A DNA stretch of 13,849 nucleotides, taken from JBKPHS01 sp046729975 (lineage in GTDB: Bacteria; Actinomycetota; Thermoleophilia; Solirubrobacterales; Thermoleophilaceae). The stretch lies in assembly GCA_046729975.1 (NCBI GenBank), contig JBKPHS010000091.1, forward strand, positions 1 to 13,849, read 5' to 3'. The position numbers and the translations under genes were made by a program. The notes beneath the pieces were generated by a model, which made no database searches, was not told the origin of the DNA, and saw nothing but the letters and a program-made list of their open reading frames with translations. Shown here piece by piece: positions 1 to 7,276 of the stretch (position 1 is the stretch's first letter; each line of letters begins with the position of its first letter).

Positions 1-945
1 GTAGTGGGCCTGGCGATTCTCTCGGCCCTCTATTTCTCGCAGGCGCGCGACGTCAAGCGGCTCCGCGAGTGGGCCGGACGCGCGCCCGAGCGCGCGGCCG
101 AGCAGGAGGCACGGATCCAGGCGGCGGCGCAGCAGCCGGCGGCGGCCGCCCAGCAGGCCGCGGCAGCTGCTCAGCCGGGAGCCAAGCCGGCCGTTCAGCC
201 AGTGCCGGGAAAGGCGCCCGCGGGCGCCGGAGCGCCGGCAGGAGCCCCGGCCGGACCCGCCGCGGCTCCGGCTCCGGCTCCGGCTCCGGCGAGCCAGCCA
301 GCGCCGGGCCAGACGGCGACCAAGGCGCCTCCCGCGCCCGTGATCCCTGCCCGTCCGGCGGCCAATTCGGCATCGCGGCCGGCGGCAGCCGGCGCGACCC
401 CGAGCAAGACGTCCATCCTGCCGCCGCCCGCAAGGCCGCGCCCGCCGTGGTACCAGCGCATCCACTGGCCGGCGCCGCGCTACATCGCCCTGATCGTGGC
501 CGGGATTCTGGTTGTGGGGGGCGGCGCCGCCTACGGTGTAACGCAGCTGCTCGAGGAGGAACCGCCCGCCCAGGGCACCGGCGCCGCCACGGGCAACGGG
601 GAGCCGGACGGCTCGGGCGACGCCGGCGACTCGCGCGGGTCCGGTCGGGTGAACCCGTCGACCGTGACGGTCTCGGTGCTGAACGGCACCACGGTTCCGG
701 GACTGGCGGCTCAGATCGCCGACAAGGTCGAGAGCGGCGGATTCCAGCGCGGCAACGTCGCGAACGCCACCGAGCAGCAGCGGGCCGAGTCGGTCGTGCT
801 CTACGCGCCCGGATCGTCCCGGGAGGCGAGGGCCGTCGCCCGCCGGCTGAAGATCTCGCAGATCGAGCAGGCCGACGCAGGCATTCGCGCGTTGGCGGGT
901 GACGCCACCGTCGTTGTCGTCGTTGGCGCTGATCAGACCCAGTAA
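1..945 (+). CDS. LytR C-terminal domain membrane protein, 5' end missing
   Basis: The frame is open to the left edge, so the N-terminus is cut. A GTG at 4 exists but lies inside a hydrophobic helix (VVGLAILSALYF) and is probably not the start. Counting codons from base 1: a partial TM helix at 1-12; a charged helical stretch (SQARDVKRLREW) to about 37; a long Ala/Pro/Gln-rich low-complexity linker at 40-145; a basic patch (RPRPPWYQRIHW) just before a second TM helix at 161-182; an acidic Gly-rich spacer; and a LytR_C-type domain (PF13399 family) at about 221-310, opening VTVSVLNGT and ending in VVVVVGAD. Two TM helices with a basic linker predict a cytoplasmic linker and an extracytoplasmic LytR_C domain. 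LytR_C domains often accompany LytR-CpsA-Psr wall-polymer ligases, but no catalytic LCP domain is present here. The role is probably envelope-related and the exact function is unknown. It converges on the cyclase gene across a heptamer repeat block. Confidence 0.8.
   Translation, partial: VVGLAILSALYFSQARDVKRLREWAGRAPERAAEQEARIQAAAQQPAAAAQQAAAAAQPGAKPAVQPVPGKAPAGAGAPAGAPAGPAAAPAPAPAPASQPAPGQTATKAPPAPVIPARPAANSASRPAAAGATPSKTSILPPPARPRPPWYQRIHWPAPRYIALIVAGILVVGGGAAYGVTQLLEEEPPAQGTGAATGNGEPDGSGDAGDSRGSGRVNPSTVTVSVLNGTTVPGLAAQIADKVESGGFQRGNVANATEQQRAESVVLYAPGSSREARAVARRLKISQIEQADAGIRALAGDATVVVVVGADQTQ
264..290 (+). repeat. ggctcc hexanucleotide microsatellite encoding Ala-Pro repeats
   Basis: Four perfect ggctcc copies plus a partial ggc lie in tandem inside the LytR_C gene. 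They encode the (Ala-Pro)n part of its linker. The repeat is in frame, so gain or loss of units would change linker length without a frameshift. Confidence 0.85.
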
Positions 946-1005
946 TCGGTAATCGGTAATCGGACCGACTACCGACTACCGACTACCGACTACCGACTAC
1001 CGACT
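943..1005. repeat. Heptamer tandem block: (taatcgg)x3 then (accgact)x6
   Basis: Bases 943-963 are three perfect copies of taatcgg, the first supplying the TAA stop of the LytR_C gene. Bases 964-1005 are six perfect copies of accgact, the last overlapping the TGA stop of the cyclase gene on the minus strand. The reverse complement of accgact is agtcggt, one base from the aatcggt register of the left array. The two arrays are therefore near-inverted repeats that abut with no spacer. The block fills the whole gap between two convergent genes. It is too short and too simple for a CRISPR array. Confidence 0.95.
943..1005 (-). terminator. Possible hairpin terminator formed by the heptamer arrays
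   Basis: In minus-strand RNA the six AGUCGGU units can pair with the three downstream CCGAUUA units. Within each heptamer the only non-Watson-Crick pair is a G-U wobble, and several registers are possible, giving loops of 0-21 nt. In plus-strand RNA the same position is an A-C mismatch, so the stem is weaker. The position after the cyclase stop fits a terminator, but there is no U-tract. The role is inferred. Confidence 0.35.
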
Positions 1006-4000
1006 CAGTGTGCCGCCAGCTCCCGCGCCCTCTGGGCCAGGTGCGGCACGCCCAACTCTTCGAACGCCTCGCGGGCGGCCTCGAGCGCCTCTGAGGCCGC
1101 CTCCGGGTCGTGGCCCCACAGCAGGCGGCCGCGCCAGAGGTCGCAGCGCGCGGCATCGAGCGGCCGGCCCAGCTGGAGCCAGCGAGAGCGAGCATCCTCG
1201 AGCAGGCGCGCGCCCTGCTCGGGGTCGAGCGAGCAGGCCCCGCGCGCCTCGGTGGCCGCGGCCTGCGCGAGCGGGTAGTGAAGGCGCTCGGCCAGGCGGC
1301 CCGCCTCCTCGGCCGACTCCGCGGCCTGCTCGAAGCGGCCCGAGTGCGTGAGCGTCACGGCGCGGGCGGACATCGCCTGGATCGACTGCGCGATCAGACC
1401 CGCGCGCTCGCAGACGTCGAGGGCCTGGTCGAGGGCGGTCACGGAGCCCGCGTGGTCGCCACGGTCGCGCAGCGTCATCGCGAGGCCGTAGAGCGACGAG
1501 AAGTCGACCTCGGACCAGCCCGCCTGCTCGGCGAGCTCGTGTGCGCGGCGGTACGTGTCCTCGGCACGGTCCCAGTCGCCCTGGCGCCAGAGCAGGAGCC
1601 CGCGCAGCATGTACGGGAAGGACAGCTTGCCCACGAGGCCCTCGCGCTCGGCCACCTCGGCGCTTGCCTCGGTCGCGCGCCAGGCCGCCTCCCAGTCGGC
1701 GCGCCAGACGGCGAGCAGGGCCAGCGCGGCGTGCAGCTCCACCTGCGCCGGCAGGTCGCCGACCTCGCGCGCCAGGTCGAGGGCCTCCTCGTACGCCTCG
1801 CCGGCGCCCGTGTAGTCGGCGTCCGAGATCTCCAGGTGGTAGCCGAGTGTCAGAAGGGCGCGGATCGTCTCGCTGCGGTCCGACTCGCGCGCGAGCTCCA
1901 CCGAACGCTCGAGGTTCTCGCGCGCCTTCTGGGTGTCGCCGATGCGGCCGAACACGCGCCCGAAGATGCCGTGAGCGCGGCTCGCGGCCCGCGTCTCGCC
2001 GAGCCGCTCGGCCAGCCTGAGCGCCTTCTCGGAGGCGTAGATCGCGAGCATGTTGTCGCCCGTGTGCATGTAGAGCGATGCAGCCTCCTCGTAGAGATGC
2101 ACGAGCTCGAGCGACGGCGGGCCGTCCTTCAACAGGTTGATGCCCTTCTGGTAGCGCTGGATCGCCTGCTTGGTCTCGCCCTTGTGCCAGAGGCCCGCGC
2201 CGATCTTCCGGTTCAGGTCGCCGACCCGCTCGAGGTTCTCCTGGGCGCGCTGGTACTCGAGGCACTCCTCCCAGGCGTCGAGCGCCGCGTCCACACGGCC
2301 CATGCGCAGTGCCACGTCGCCGAGCTTCTCGCCGATGCGAGCGAGCCGCTCCGGATCGTGCGGGCAGCGCAGTTCGCGCGCGGCCTTGTACTGCGAGAAG
2401 GCCTCCTCGTTCGAGTAGATCGCCGCCGCCGCGTCGCCAGCGGCCTCCAGGAAGCGCAGCGCCTTGGCGTGGATCGTGCCGAGGTCGTCATATCCGAGGC
2501 CGGCCTCCTCCCCGAGGTCCGCGGCGCGACCGTAGTGCTCTGCGAGGAGCGGCACGAACTCGTCGGTGCGGTCACCCGCGCGTTCCTCGATGAAGCGGCC
2601 CACCTCGAAGTGGCGCCAGCAGCGCACAGCCTTGGGGAGGGTGCCGTAGGCGACGTCACGGATCAGGACGTGCTTGAAGGCGAGCTCGCGCTCACCGGCG
2701 AGCTGGCTGCCCATCTCGCCGGGCACGAAGATGTCCTTCTCCTGGAGTGAGGCCAGCGCGCCGGCCAGGTCACCGCTGTCCTCGACCGCGGCTGACGCGA
2801 GCCAGCCGGTCCAGAACGTGCGGCCGACGACGGCCGCGTGCTGCACGAGACGCCGCTCGAACCCGTCCAGCGAGTCGAGCCGGGCGGCGAGGAGGCCGTG
2901 CACGGTCTCGGGTAGCTCGGCCGCGTCGCCGGACTCCTGCTCGCGGAGGCGGCGGACCATCTCCTCCGCGAAGAACGGGTTGCCGCCGGCGCGGTCCGCC
3001 ACGACCTGCGCCATGTCGCCACCGCCGTTGCCGGCCGTGGGGAGCAGGGCGGCGACGAGGTCCTGCGTCTGGTCCAGGGTCAGCGGCTCGAGCACCACCT
3101 GGGTCGCCTGGCGGCGGCCGCTGCCCCAGCCGGCGCGCCGCTCCATCAGCTCGTCGCGCGCGAGGCACAGGATCAGCAGCGGGCCGTGCACCCAGCGGGC
3201 GAGGAACTCGATCAGGTCGAGCATTCCCTCGTCCGCCCAGTGGATGTCCTCGAACGCGAGCACGAGCGGCCGGCGCCGTGCCATGCCCTCCACGCAGGAG
3301 CGGACGGCCGAGAAGAAGCTCTCGCGCATGCGCTGCGGGTCCTCAGCCTCGGCCGCTGGGAGCTCCACAGGTGTCTCGATGCCGAGCAGCCGGGCGATCA
3401 AGGCGCTCGTCTGCTGGCTCGTGCCGCCGTTGACCAGCTCTCCGACTCCCGTCGCCAGCTTGTCCCAGGCGACGTCGGAGGGGTCGGTGTCGACGATGCC
3501 GCACTCGGCCCGGATCACCTCGCCCAACGCCCAGTAGACGATCCCCGAGCCGTAAGCGAGGCAGCGCCCGTGTCTGAACGCGGGCCCATCCTCGCGGGCG
3601 CCGAGTTGCTCCTCGAGCTCCCGGAGCAGACGAGACTTGCCCACGCCGGCCTCGCCGATGACCGTGACGAGGTGGGGTCGTCGCTCTCGCTCGACGCGGT
3701 CGTACAGCGACTGTATGAGCGACAGCTCCTCCTCGCGGCCAACCAGCGGCGACTCGATCGCGGCTCGCCGCTCGGGCCGCGCCGCGAGCAGCCCGGTCGC
3801 CTCCCAGGCCGCGACCGGCTCGGCCTTGCCCTTCAGGTTCAGCGCGTCGAGCTGGCGGTACTCGACCGCGTGGCGCGTGGCGCGGAACGTGCGCTCGCCG
3901 ACGGTCACCTCGCCGGGCCGCCCGGCGGCCTGGAGCCGCGCGGCCACGTTCACCGTATCGCCCATGACCGTGTAGCCGTCGCCGACCGCGCCCGCGACCA

Positions 4001-4565
4001 CCTCGCCGGTGTTCACGCCGACCCGCAAGGCGAAGCTGACGCCGTGCGTGACGCCGAGCTCGTCGTTCATCTCCGCCATCGCGCCCTGCATGTCGAGCGC
4101 GGCGCGGATCGCCCGCTCGGCGTCGTCCTCGTGCGCGACGGGCGCGCCGAAGATCGCCATGACGTTGTCGCCGATGTACTTGTCGACCGTGCCGCCGTAG
4201 CGCTCGACCTCCTGGGACAGCCGCCGCAGGCAGCGGTCGACGAGCGCCTTGACGGACTCCGGGTCCATGCGCTCGGCAACCGCGGTGTAGCCCGACAGAT
4301 CCGCGAAGAGCACCGTCACCTGGCGGCGTTCCTCGGGCAGGTCTGCGGCCGCCGGCGGGGCGGGCGCCGCTCCCGGTGGAGTCGCGGCGGCGTCCGGAAC
4401 CGAGGCGGTCAGCGCGGTTCCGCACTCGATACAGAACTTGGCGCCGGGCGGGTTCTCGGTATCGCAGGAGGGGCAGACGGACGCGAGCGCGGTCCCGCAC
4501 GACATACAGAAGCGGGCCTGCGGGGGATTCTCGGTGCCGCAGCTCGGGCAGACACGACCTGCCAT
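1005..4565 (-). CDS. Double zinc ribbon / class III cyclase / STAND ATPase / TPR signalling protein
   Basis: A 1186-aa multidomain cytoplasmic regulator. Two near-identical zinc ribbons come first (C6-x2-C9, C20-x2-C23; C31-x2-C34, C45-x2-C48). After an Ala/Pro linker is a class III nucleotide cyclase domain (about 80-250) with metal aspartates D89 (FADLSGYT) and D133 (KYIGDN), base-recognition K129, and transition-state N206 and R210 (VNVAAR). The second base-recognition position is T199 rather than Asp. A Lys/Thr pair is known in some bacterial adenylyl cyclases, so cAMP synthesis is likely. Next is a STAND/AAA-type ATPase with Walker A GEAGVGKS (304-311) and Walker B ending EDIHWAD (439-445). 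From about 730 to the end there are TPR-like helical repeats. This is the common actinobacterial 'adenylate/guanylate cyclase domain-containing' architecture. The ATG at 4565 is chosen because the first zinc ribbon follows at once. It is divergent from the histidine phosphatase gene. The input signal is unknown; the TPRs and ATPase suggest ligand- or partner-gated activation. Confidence 0.93.
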   Translation of the reverse strand: MAGRVCPSCGTENPPQARFCMSCGTALASVCPSCDTENPPGAKFCIECGTALTASVPDAAATPPGAAPAPPAAADLPEERRQVTVLFADLSGYTAVAERMDPESVKALVDRCLRRLSQEVERYGGTVDKYIGDNVMAIFGAPVAHEDDAERAIRAALDMQGAMAEMNDELGVTHGVSFALRVGVNTGEVVAGAVGDGYTVMGDTVNVAARLQAAGRPGEVTVGERTFRATRHAVEYRQLDALNLKGKAEPVAAWEATGLLAARPERRAAIESPLVGREEELSLIQSLYDRVERERRPHLVTVIGEAGVGKSRLLRELEEQLGAREDGPAFRHGRCLAYGSGIVYWALGEVIRAECGIVDTDPSDVAWDKLATGVGELVNGGTSQQTSALIARLLGIETPVELPAAEAEDPQRMRESFFSAVRSCVEGMARRRPLVLAFEDIHWADEGMLDLIEFLARWVHGPLLILCLARDELMERRAGWGSGRRQATQVVLEPLTLDQTQDLVAALLPTAGNGGGDMAQVVADRAGGNPFFAEEMVRRLREQESGDAAELPETVHGLLAARLDSLDGFERRLVQHAAVVGRTFWTGWLASAAVEDSGDLAGALASLQEKDIFVPGEMGSQLAGERELAFKHVLIRDVAYGTLPKAVRCWRHFEVGRFIEERAGDRTDEFVPLLAEHYGRAADLGEEAGLGYDDLGTIHAKALRFLEAAGDAAAAIYSNEEAFSQYKAARELRCPHDPERLARIGEKLGDVALRMGRVDAALDAWEECLEYQRAQENLERVGDLNRKIGAGLWHKGETKQAIQRYQKGINLLKDGPPSLELVHLYEEAASLYMHTGDNMLAIYASEKALRLAERLGETRAASRAHGIFGRVFGRIGDTQKARENLERSVELARESDRSETIRALLTLGYHLEISDADYTGAGEAYEEALDLAREVGDLPAQVELHAALALLAVWRADWEAAWRATEASAEVAEREGLVGKLSFPYMLRGLLLWRQGDWDRAEDTYRRAHELAEQAGWSEVDFSSLYGLAMTLRDRGDHAGSVTALDQALDVCERAGLIAQSIQAMSARAVTLTHSGRFEQAAESAEEAGRLAERLHYPLAQAAATEARGACSLDPEQGARLLEDARSRWLQLGRPLDAARCDLWRGRLLWGHDPEAASEALEAAREAFEELGVPHLAQRARELAAH

Positions 4566-4573
4566 CCCGAATC

Positions 4574-4579
4574 ACGATA
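4574..4579 (-). promoter_or_regulatory. Candidate -10 element of the cyclase gene (leaderless-type)
   Basis: On the minus strand TATCGT ends 8 nt before the ATG at 4565. It fits the actinobacterial TAnnnT -10 pattern, and its distance puts the transcription start at or next to the ATG. No Shine-Dalgarno sequence is visible, which agrees with a leaderless transcript. I see no convincing -35 at 16-18 bp. Confidence 0.35.
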
Positions 4580-4634
4580 CCTCGCACCTGACCCCCGTCG
4601 TGGGTGAGTGCGGTCACGCAGCGGGCGCGTCACC

Positions 4635-4640
4635 TACTGT
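4635..4640 (+). promoter_or_regulatory. Candidate -10 element of the histidine phosphatase gene (leaderless-type)
   Basis: TACTGT lies 6 nt before the GTG at 4647. It matches TAnnnT, and no ribosome binding site lies between. Transcription would then begin at the start codon. No good -35 is seen. This also supports GTG 4647 over the upstream in-frame ATG at 4608, which would place the promoter inside the gene. Confidence 0.35.
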
Positions 4641-4646
4641 GCGGCC

Positions 4647-5192
4647 GTGACCGTCTGGCTCGCCCGCCACGGGCAGACGGACTACAACGTGCCTCCGGCC
4701 CGGATCATGGGACGGCTCGACGTGCCCCTGAACGCGCGCGGCCGCGAGCAGGCGCGCGAGCTGGCGAAGGAGGTGGCCGTCAACGGGCCGGCGGCTCTCT
4801 GGACGAGCCCGCTCGCCCGCGCGCGCGAGACGGCCGAGATCGTGGGCGCCTCGCTCGAGCTCGAGCCGCGGATCGACGAGCGCCTGGTGGAGTCGGACCG
4901 CGGTCGCTGGGAGGGCCGCTACATACGCGACGTCGAGCGAGAGGATCCCGAGGCCTGGCGCGCGTGGCGGCGGGCGGGCGGCGACTTCCGCTTCCCCGGC
5001 GGGGAGTCGTTGTCCGAGCACCTGGAGCGGGTGGACGCCGCGCTGCGCGACGTGGAGGCCGGGCCGCTTCCCGCGCTCGTCGTCTGCCACGGGGGGACGA
5101 TCCGCTGCGCGGTTGCGAGCAGGCGGCCGCACGGCCCCGACTCCTTCCACGAGCTCGACCTGCCTAACGCCACGCTCATGCTCCTCGAATAG
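4647..5192 (+). CDS. Histidine phosphatase family protein (phosphoglycerate mutase-like)
   Basis: A 181-aa protein of the histidine phosphatase superfamily, close to the size of small single-domain members. The phospho-acceptor is H8 in the LARHGQT motif; R7, R58 (SPLARARET), E82 (ESDRGRWEG) and the second histidine H148 (VVCHGG) complete the expected active site, so it should be an active phosphatase. The substrate cannot be read from sequence: alpha-ribazole phosphate, sugar phosphates and phosphoglycerate are family options. I start it at GTG 4647 because family members begin a few residues before RHG and the extra 13 codons from ATG 4608 (MRSRSGRVTYC) look non-native. It is followed after 10 bp by the Ig-like protein gene, so the two are probably co-transcribed. 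It is divergent from the cyclase gene. Confidence 0.88.
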   Translation: MTVWLARHGQTDYNVPPARIMGRLDVPLNARGREQARELAKEVAVNGPAALWTSPLARARETAEIVGASLELEPRIDERLVESDRGRWEGRYIRDVEREDPEAWRAWRRAGGDFRFPGGESLSEHLERVDAALRDVEAGPLPALVVCHGGTIRCAVASRRPHGPDSFHELDLPNATLMLLE

Positions 5193-5202
5193 CGTTCAGC
5201 GC

Positions 5203-5907
5203 GTGCAGAAGCTGGCCCCTGCCCTCGTCACGCTCGCGCTCATCGGGGGCGCGGCGGCGGCGTTCGTCTCGACGCAAGCGCGAAAGCTCGACGAGCCGCT
5301 CGTGAGCTCGCCGAAGATCGAGAACTTCTTCTCGCCGGCGTGCGGCTGTGAGACCAAGGCGACCGCGACGCTCGCCGTGACGCTGAGGAAGCCGGACCGC
5401 GTCGACGCCTGGATCGTCGACGCCGCCGAGCGGCGCGTAAGGGCTCTCGCCGGCGACCGGCCCGAGCCGGATGGACGGATCTCGTTCGAATGGGACGGGC
5501 GAATGGACGGGGGCCGACTCGCGCCGGACGGGCAGTACCGGCTCGAGCTCCGACTGCGCGACCAGGACCGTGAAGGAATCGTCCCGAACCCCGTGACGCT
5601 CGACACGCGGCCTCCGCACGCCGAGCTGCTGCACGTGACGCGACGCTTGATCGAGCCGGAGCAGGGGGGCCGCGTGCTGCTCCGTTTCAGGTCCGACGAG
5701 CGCTCGCGGCCGATTCTCCTCGTGGACGGGCGGCGCGCCGCGCGGCGGAAGGTCGGCGACGCGGGCACCCGCGTGTTCGCCTGGCGCGGAACCCTCCGCG
5801 GTCGGCCGGTGCGGAGCGGCGTTCACCGCCTCGCCATCCGGGTGCGCGACCGCGCCGGGAACCTCAGCCTGCCGACCCAGTCGGTTCGCGTGCGCGTGCG
5901 CCGCTGA
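5203..5907 (+). CDS. Membrane-anchored protein with two FlgD-type Ig-like domains
   Basis: A 234-aa protein. GTG at 5203 is preferred because it is directly followed by a signal-anchor helix (about residues 4-22, ending GGAAAAF); upstream in-frame sequence is a shadow of the phosphatase. The body looks like two tandem FlgD-like Ig folds. The first (about 37-127) carries C47 and C49 in SPACGCE and the hallmark WDGRMDGGRLAPDGQYRLEL. The second (about 128-234) repeats the pattern in degenerate form, with W-x-G then SGVHRLAIRVRDRAGN. FlgD-Ig modules occur in many secreted proteins as adhesive or structural units, and no flagellar gene is nearby, so a motility role is not supported. It would sit outside the membrane. 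Its 3' end overlaps the convergent GT87-like gene by 44 bp. No strong Shine-Dalgarno is visible. Exact function unknown. Confidence 0.75.
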   Translation: MQKLAPALVTLALIGGAAAAFVSTQARKLDEPLVSSPKIENFFSPACGCETKATATLAVTLRKPDRVDAWIVDAAERRVRALAGDRPEPDGRISFEWDGRMDGGRLAPDGQYRLELRLRDQDREGIVPNPVTLDTRPPHAELLHVTRRLIEPEQGGRVLLRFRSDERSRPILLVDGRRAARRKVGDAGTRVFAWRGTLRGRPVRSGVHRLAIRVRDRAGNLSLPTQSVRVRVRR

Positions 5908-7276
5908 TCTGCCCGAGGCGGCCCTCCGAGGCCGCGAGCAGCAGCGCGAGGACGCCGCCCGCCAGCGGCCAGACGAGGTACGACGTCTGAAAGACGCGGC
6001 CGACGAAGAAGAGAAGGAAGACGGAGATCGAGAACGCGGCCGCAGCCAGCCAGAGCTCTGGCGAGCGGCGCTGGACGCGCAGCAGCAGGATGGTCGCCGG
6101 GAGCCATGCGACCGCCGCGAGCAGGAAGAAGGGATAGGGGTCCGTGCGCTTGTCGATGATCCCGGCCTCGAGCAGCCAGCCGGCCAGCCCGTACCCGATG
6201 ATCCGGTAGGTCTCGCCGCCGTAGGTCACGGTGTCGCGCCAGAGGGCGCCGGCGTCCGCGATCAGGAACGGCCCGAACCCCGCGGCGAGCACCACCGCGA
6301 AGGCCCCCGCCGCGCGCTTCTGCTCGGGCCGCGCCGCGCGGGCGAGGAGGACGAGCGCGAAGAACGGCACGGCGACCAGCGCGAACTGCTTCAGGAGCAC
6401 CGCAGCGGCGAGGAGGACCGCGGCCCAGACGTAGCGCCGGCGGGCGAGCAGCGCGAAGGCGAGCACCAGGAGCAGCACGGCAGGGGCGTCGGCGGTGCCG
6501 AACCATGCTGCTCTGACCGCGAGCGGGTTGGCCGCGAGCAGCGCGCCGGCCGCGAGTCGCAGCCAGAGGGGCCCGGCGAAGAGCAGGCACGCGGGGATGG
6601 CCGCCAGCGAGGCGAGCGCGACGAGGATCCGGTAGTCGCCGAAGGGATCGGGCAGAGCGCCCCAGGCCGCAGCGGTGAGCGCTGTGCCCGGGAAGTATGC
6701 GAAGTGGCGCAGCGCGACCTGGTGCTCCGCGTTGCCGCGGCTGACGCTGCCGTCGAAGCTGTACCAGCGCTCGAGGCCCGTCCCGTCATAGTCGTATCCG
6801 TACGGGTTCTTGCCGTCGCGCAGCAGCTCCCCCGCGATGTCGATCTGGTACGTCGAGTCGTTGACGTGGAACCAGGGCTCGGTTGCCTGGCGCAGCCCGG
6901 CCTGGAGGAACACCGCCGGCAGCAGCAGCAGGCAGACGACGAGCACAGTCAGACCCGCCGGCATCCAGGCGCGCCAGGCTCGGACAGACAGCGCCCAGAT
7001 CGCGGCCAGGGCGATCAGCAGCCCGGCGAGGATCGCGGCCGAGCGCAGCAGCGCCGGATCCCACTCCCTCCCGGCCGCGCGCACCAGCGGCGCGAGAACG
7101 CCCCTGGGCTCTACAGGGCCTGTCCGGAACGGATCCGGGTCCGAGCCGATCTCCGGCACCAGGACGGCAACCAGGCCGCCGAGGACGCCGAGGAGCAGCA
7201 GGCTCTCGCCGCGCGCGAGCAGGCTCGGAGGAGCCTTCGAGCGTGACGCCCTCGGGGCTGCCTCAACCGCGGTCAA
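5864..7276 (-). CDS. Polytopic GT87-like (GT-C) glycosyltransferase
   Basis: A 470-aa integral membrane protein with about 11-12 hydrophobic helices. After the third helix there is a long extracytoplasmic loop (about 126-185) with acidic residues (NDSTYQID) and GKNPYGYDYDG. This is followed by HFAYFPGTAL, resembling the NPY and YPP-type motifs of GT87/DUF2029 polyprenyl-phosphate-mannose-dependent transferases. GT-C enzymes use lipid-linked sugars on the outer face of the membrane; donor and acceptor here are unknown. The start is TTG at 7276, with GAGG a few bases upstream. No ATG or GTG is available before the first TM helix. It overlaps the end of the O-antigen-ligase-like gene by 14 bp, indicating translational coupling, and its tail overlaps the convergent Ig-protein gene by 44 bp. 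Membrane-protein call is firm, the GT-C class likely, the exact family less so. Confidence 0.75.
   Translation of the reverse strand: MTAVEAAPRASRSKAPPSLLARGESLLLLGVLGGLVAVLVPEIGSDPDPFRTGPVEPRGVLAPLVRAAGREWDPALLRSAAILAGLLIALAAIWALSVRAWRAWMPAGLTVLVVCLLLLPAVFLQAGLRQATEPWFHVNDSTYQIDIAGELLRDGKNPYGYDYDGTGLERWYSFDGSVSRGNAEHQVALRHFAYFPGTALTAAAWGALPDPFGDYRILVALASLAAIPACLLFAGPLWLRLAAGALLAANPLAVRAAWFGTADAPAVLLLVLAFALLARRRYVWAAVLLAAAVLLKQFALVAVPFFALVLLARAARPEQKRAAGAFAVVLAAGFGPFLIADAGALWRDTVTYGGETYRIIGYGLAGWLLEAGIIDKRTDPYPFFLLAAVAWLPATILLLRVQRRSPELWLAAAAFSISVFLLFFVGRVFQTSYLVWPLAGGVLALLLAASEGRLGQISGARAREPTGSAG

Noticed and set aside
943..1005. CRISPR array
   Set aside because: Units are 7 bp with no unique spacers and there are no cas genes.
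1110..2750. 546-codon plus-strand open frame opposite the cyclase gene
   Set aside because: It is antisense to the TPR half of a well-supported gene. Its protein is Leu/Arg/Ala-rich with no recognisable motif, as expected from high-GC codon bias.
3186..4607. 473-codon plus-strand open frame opposite the cyclase and ATPase domains
   Set aside because: Antisense shadow of a gene whose catalytic motifs are clear. It has no domain signature of its own.
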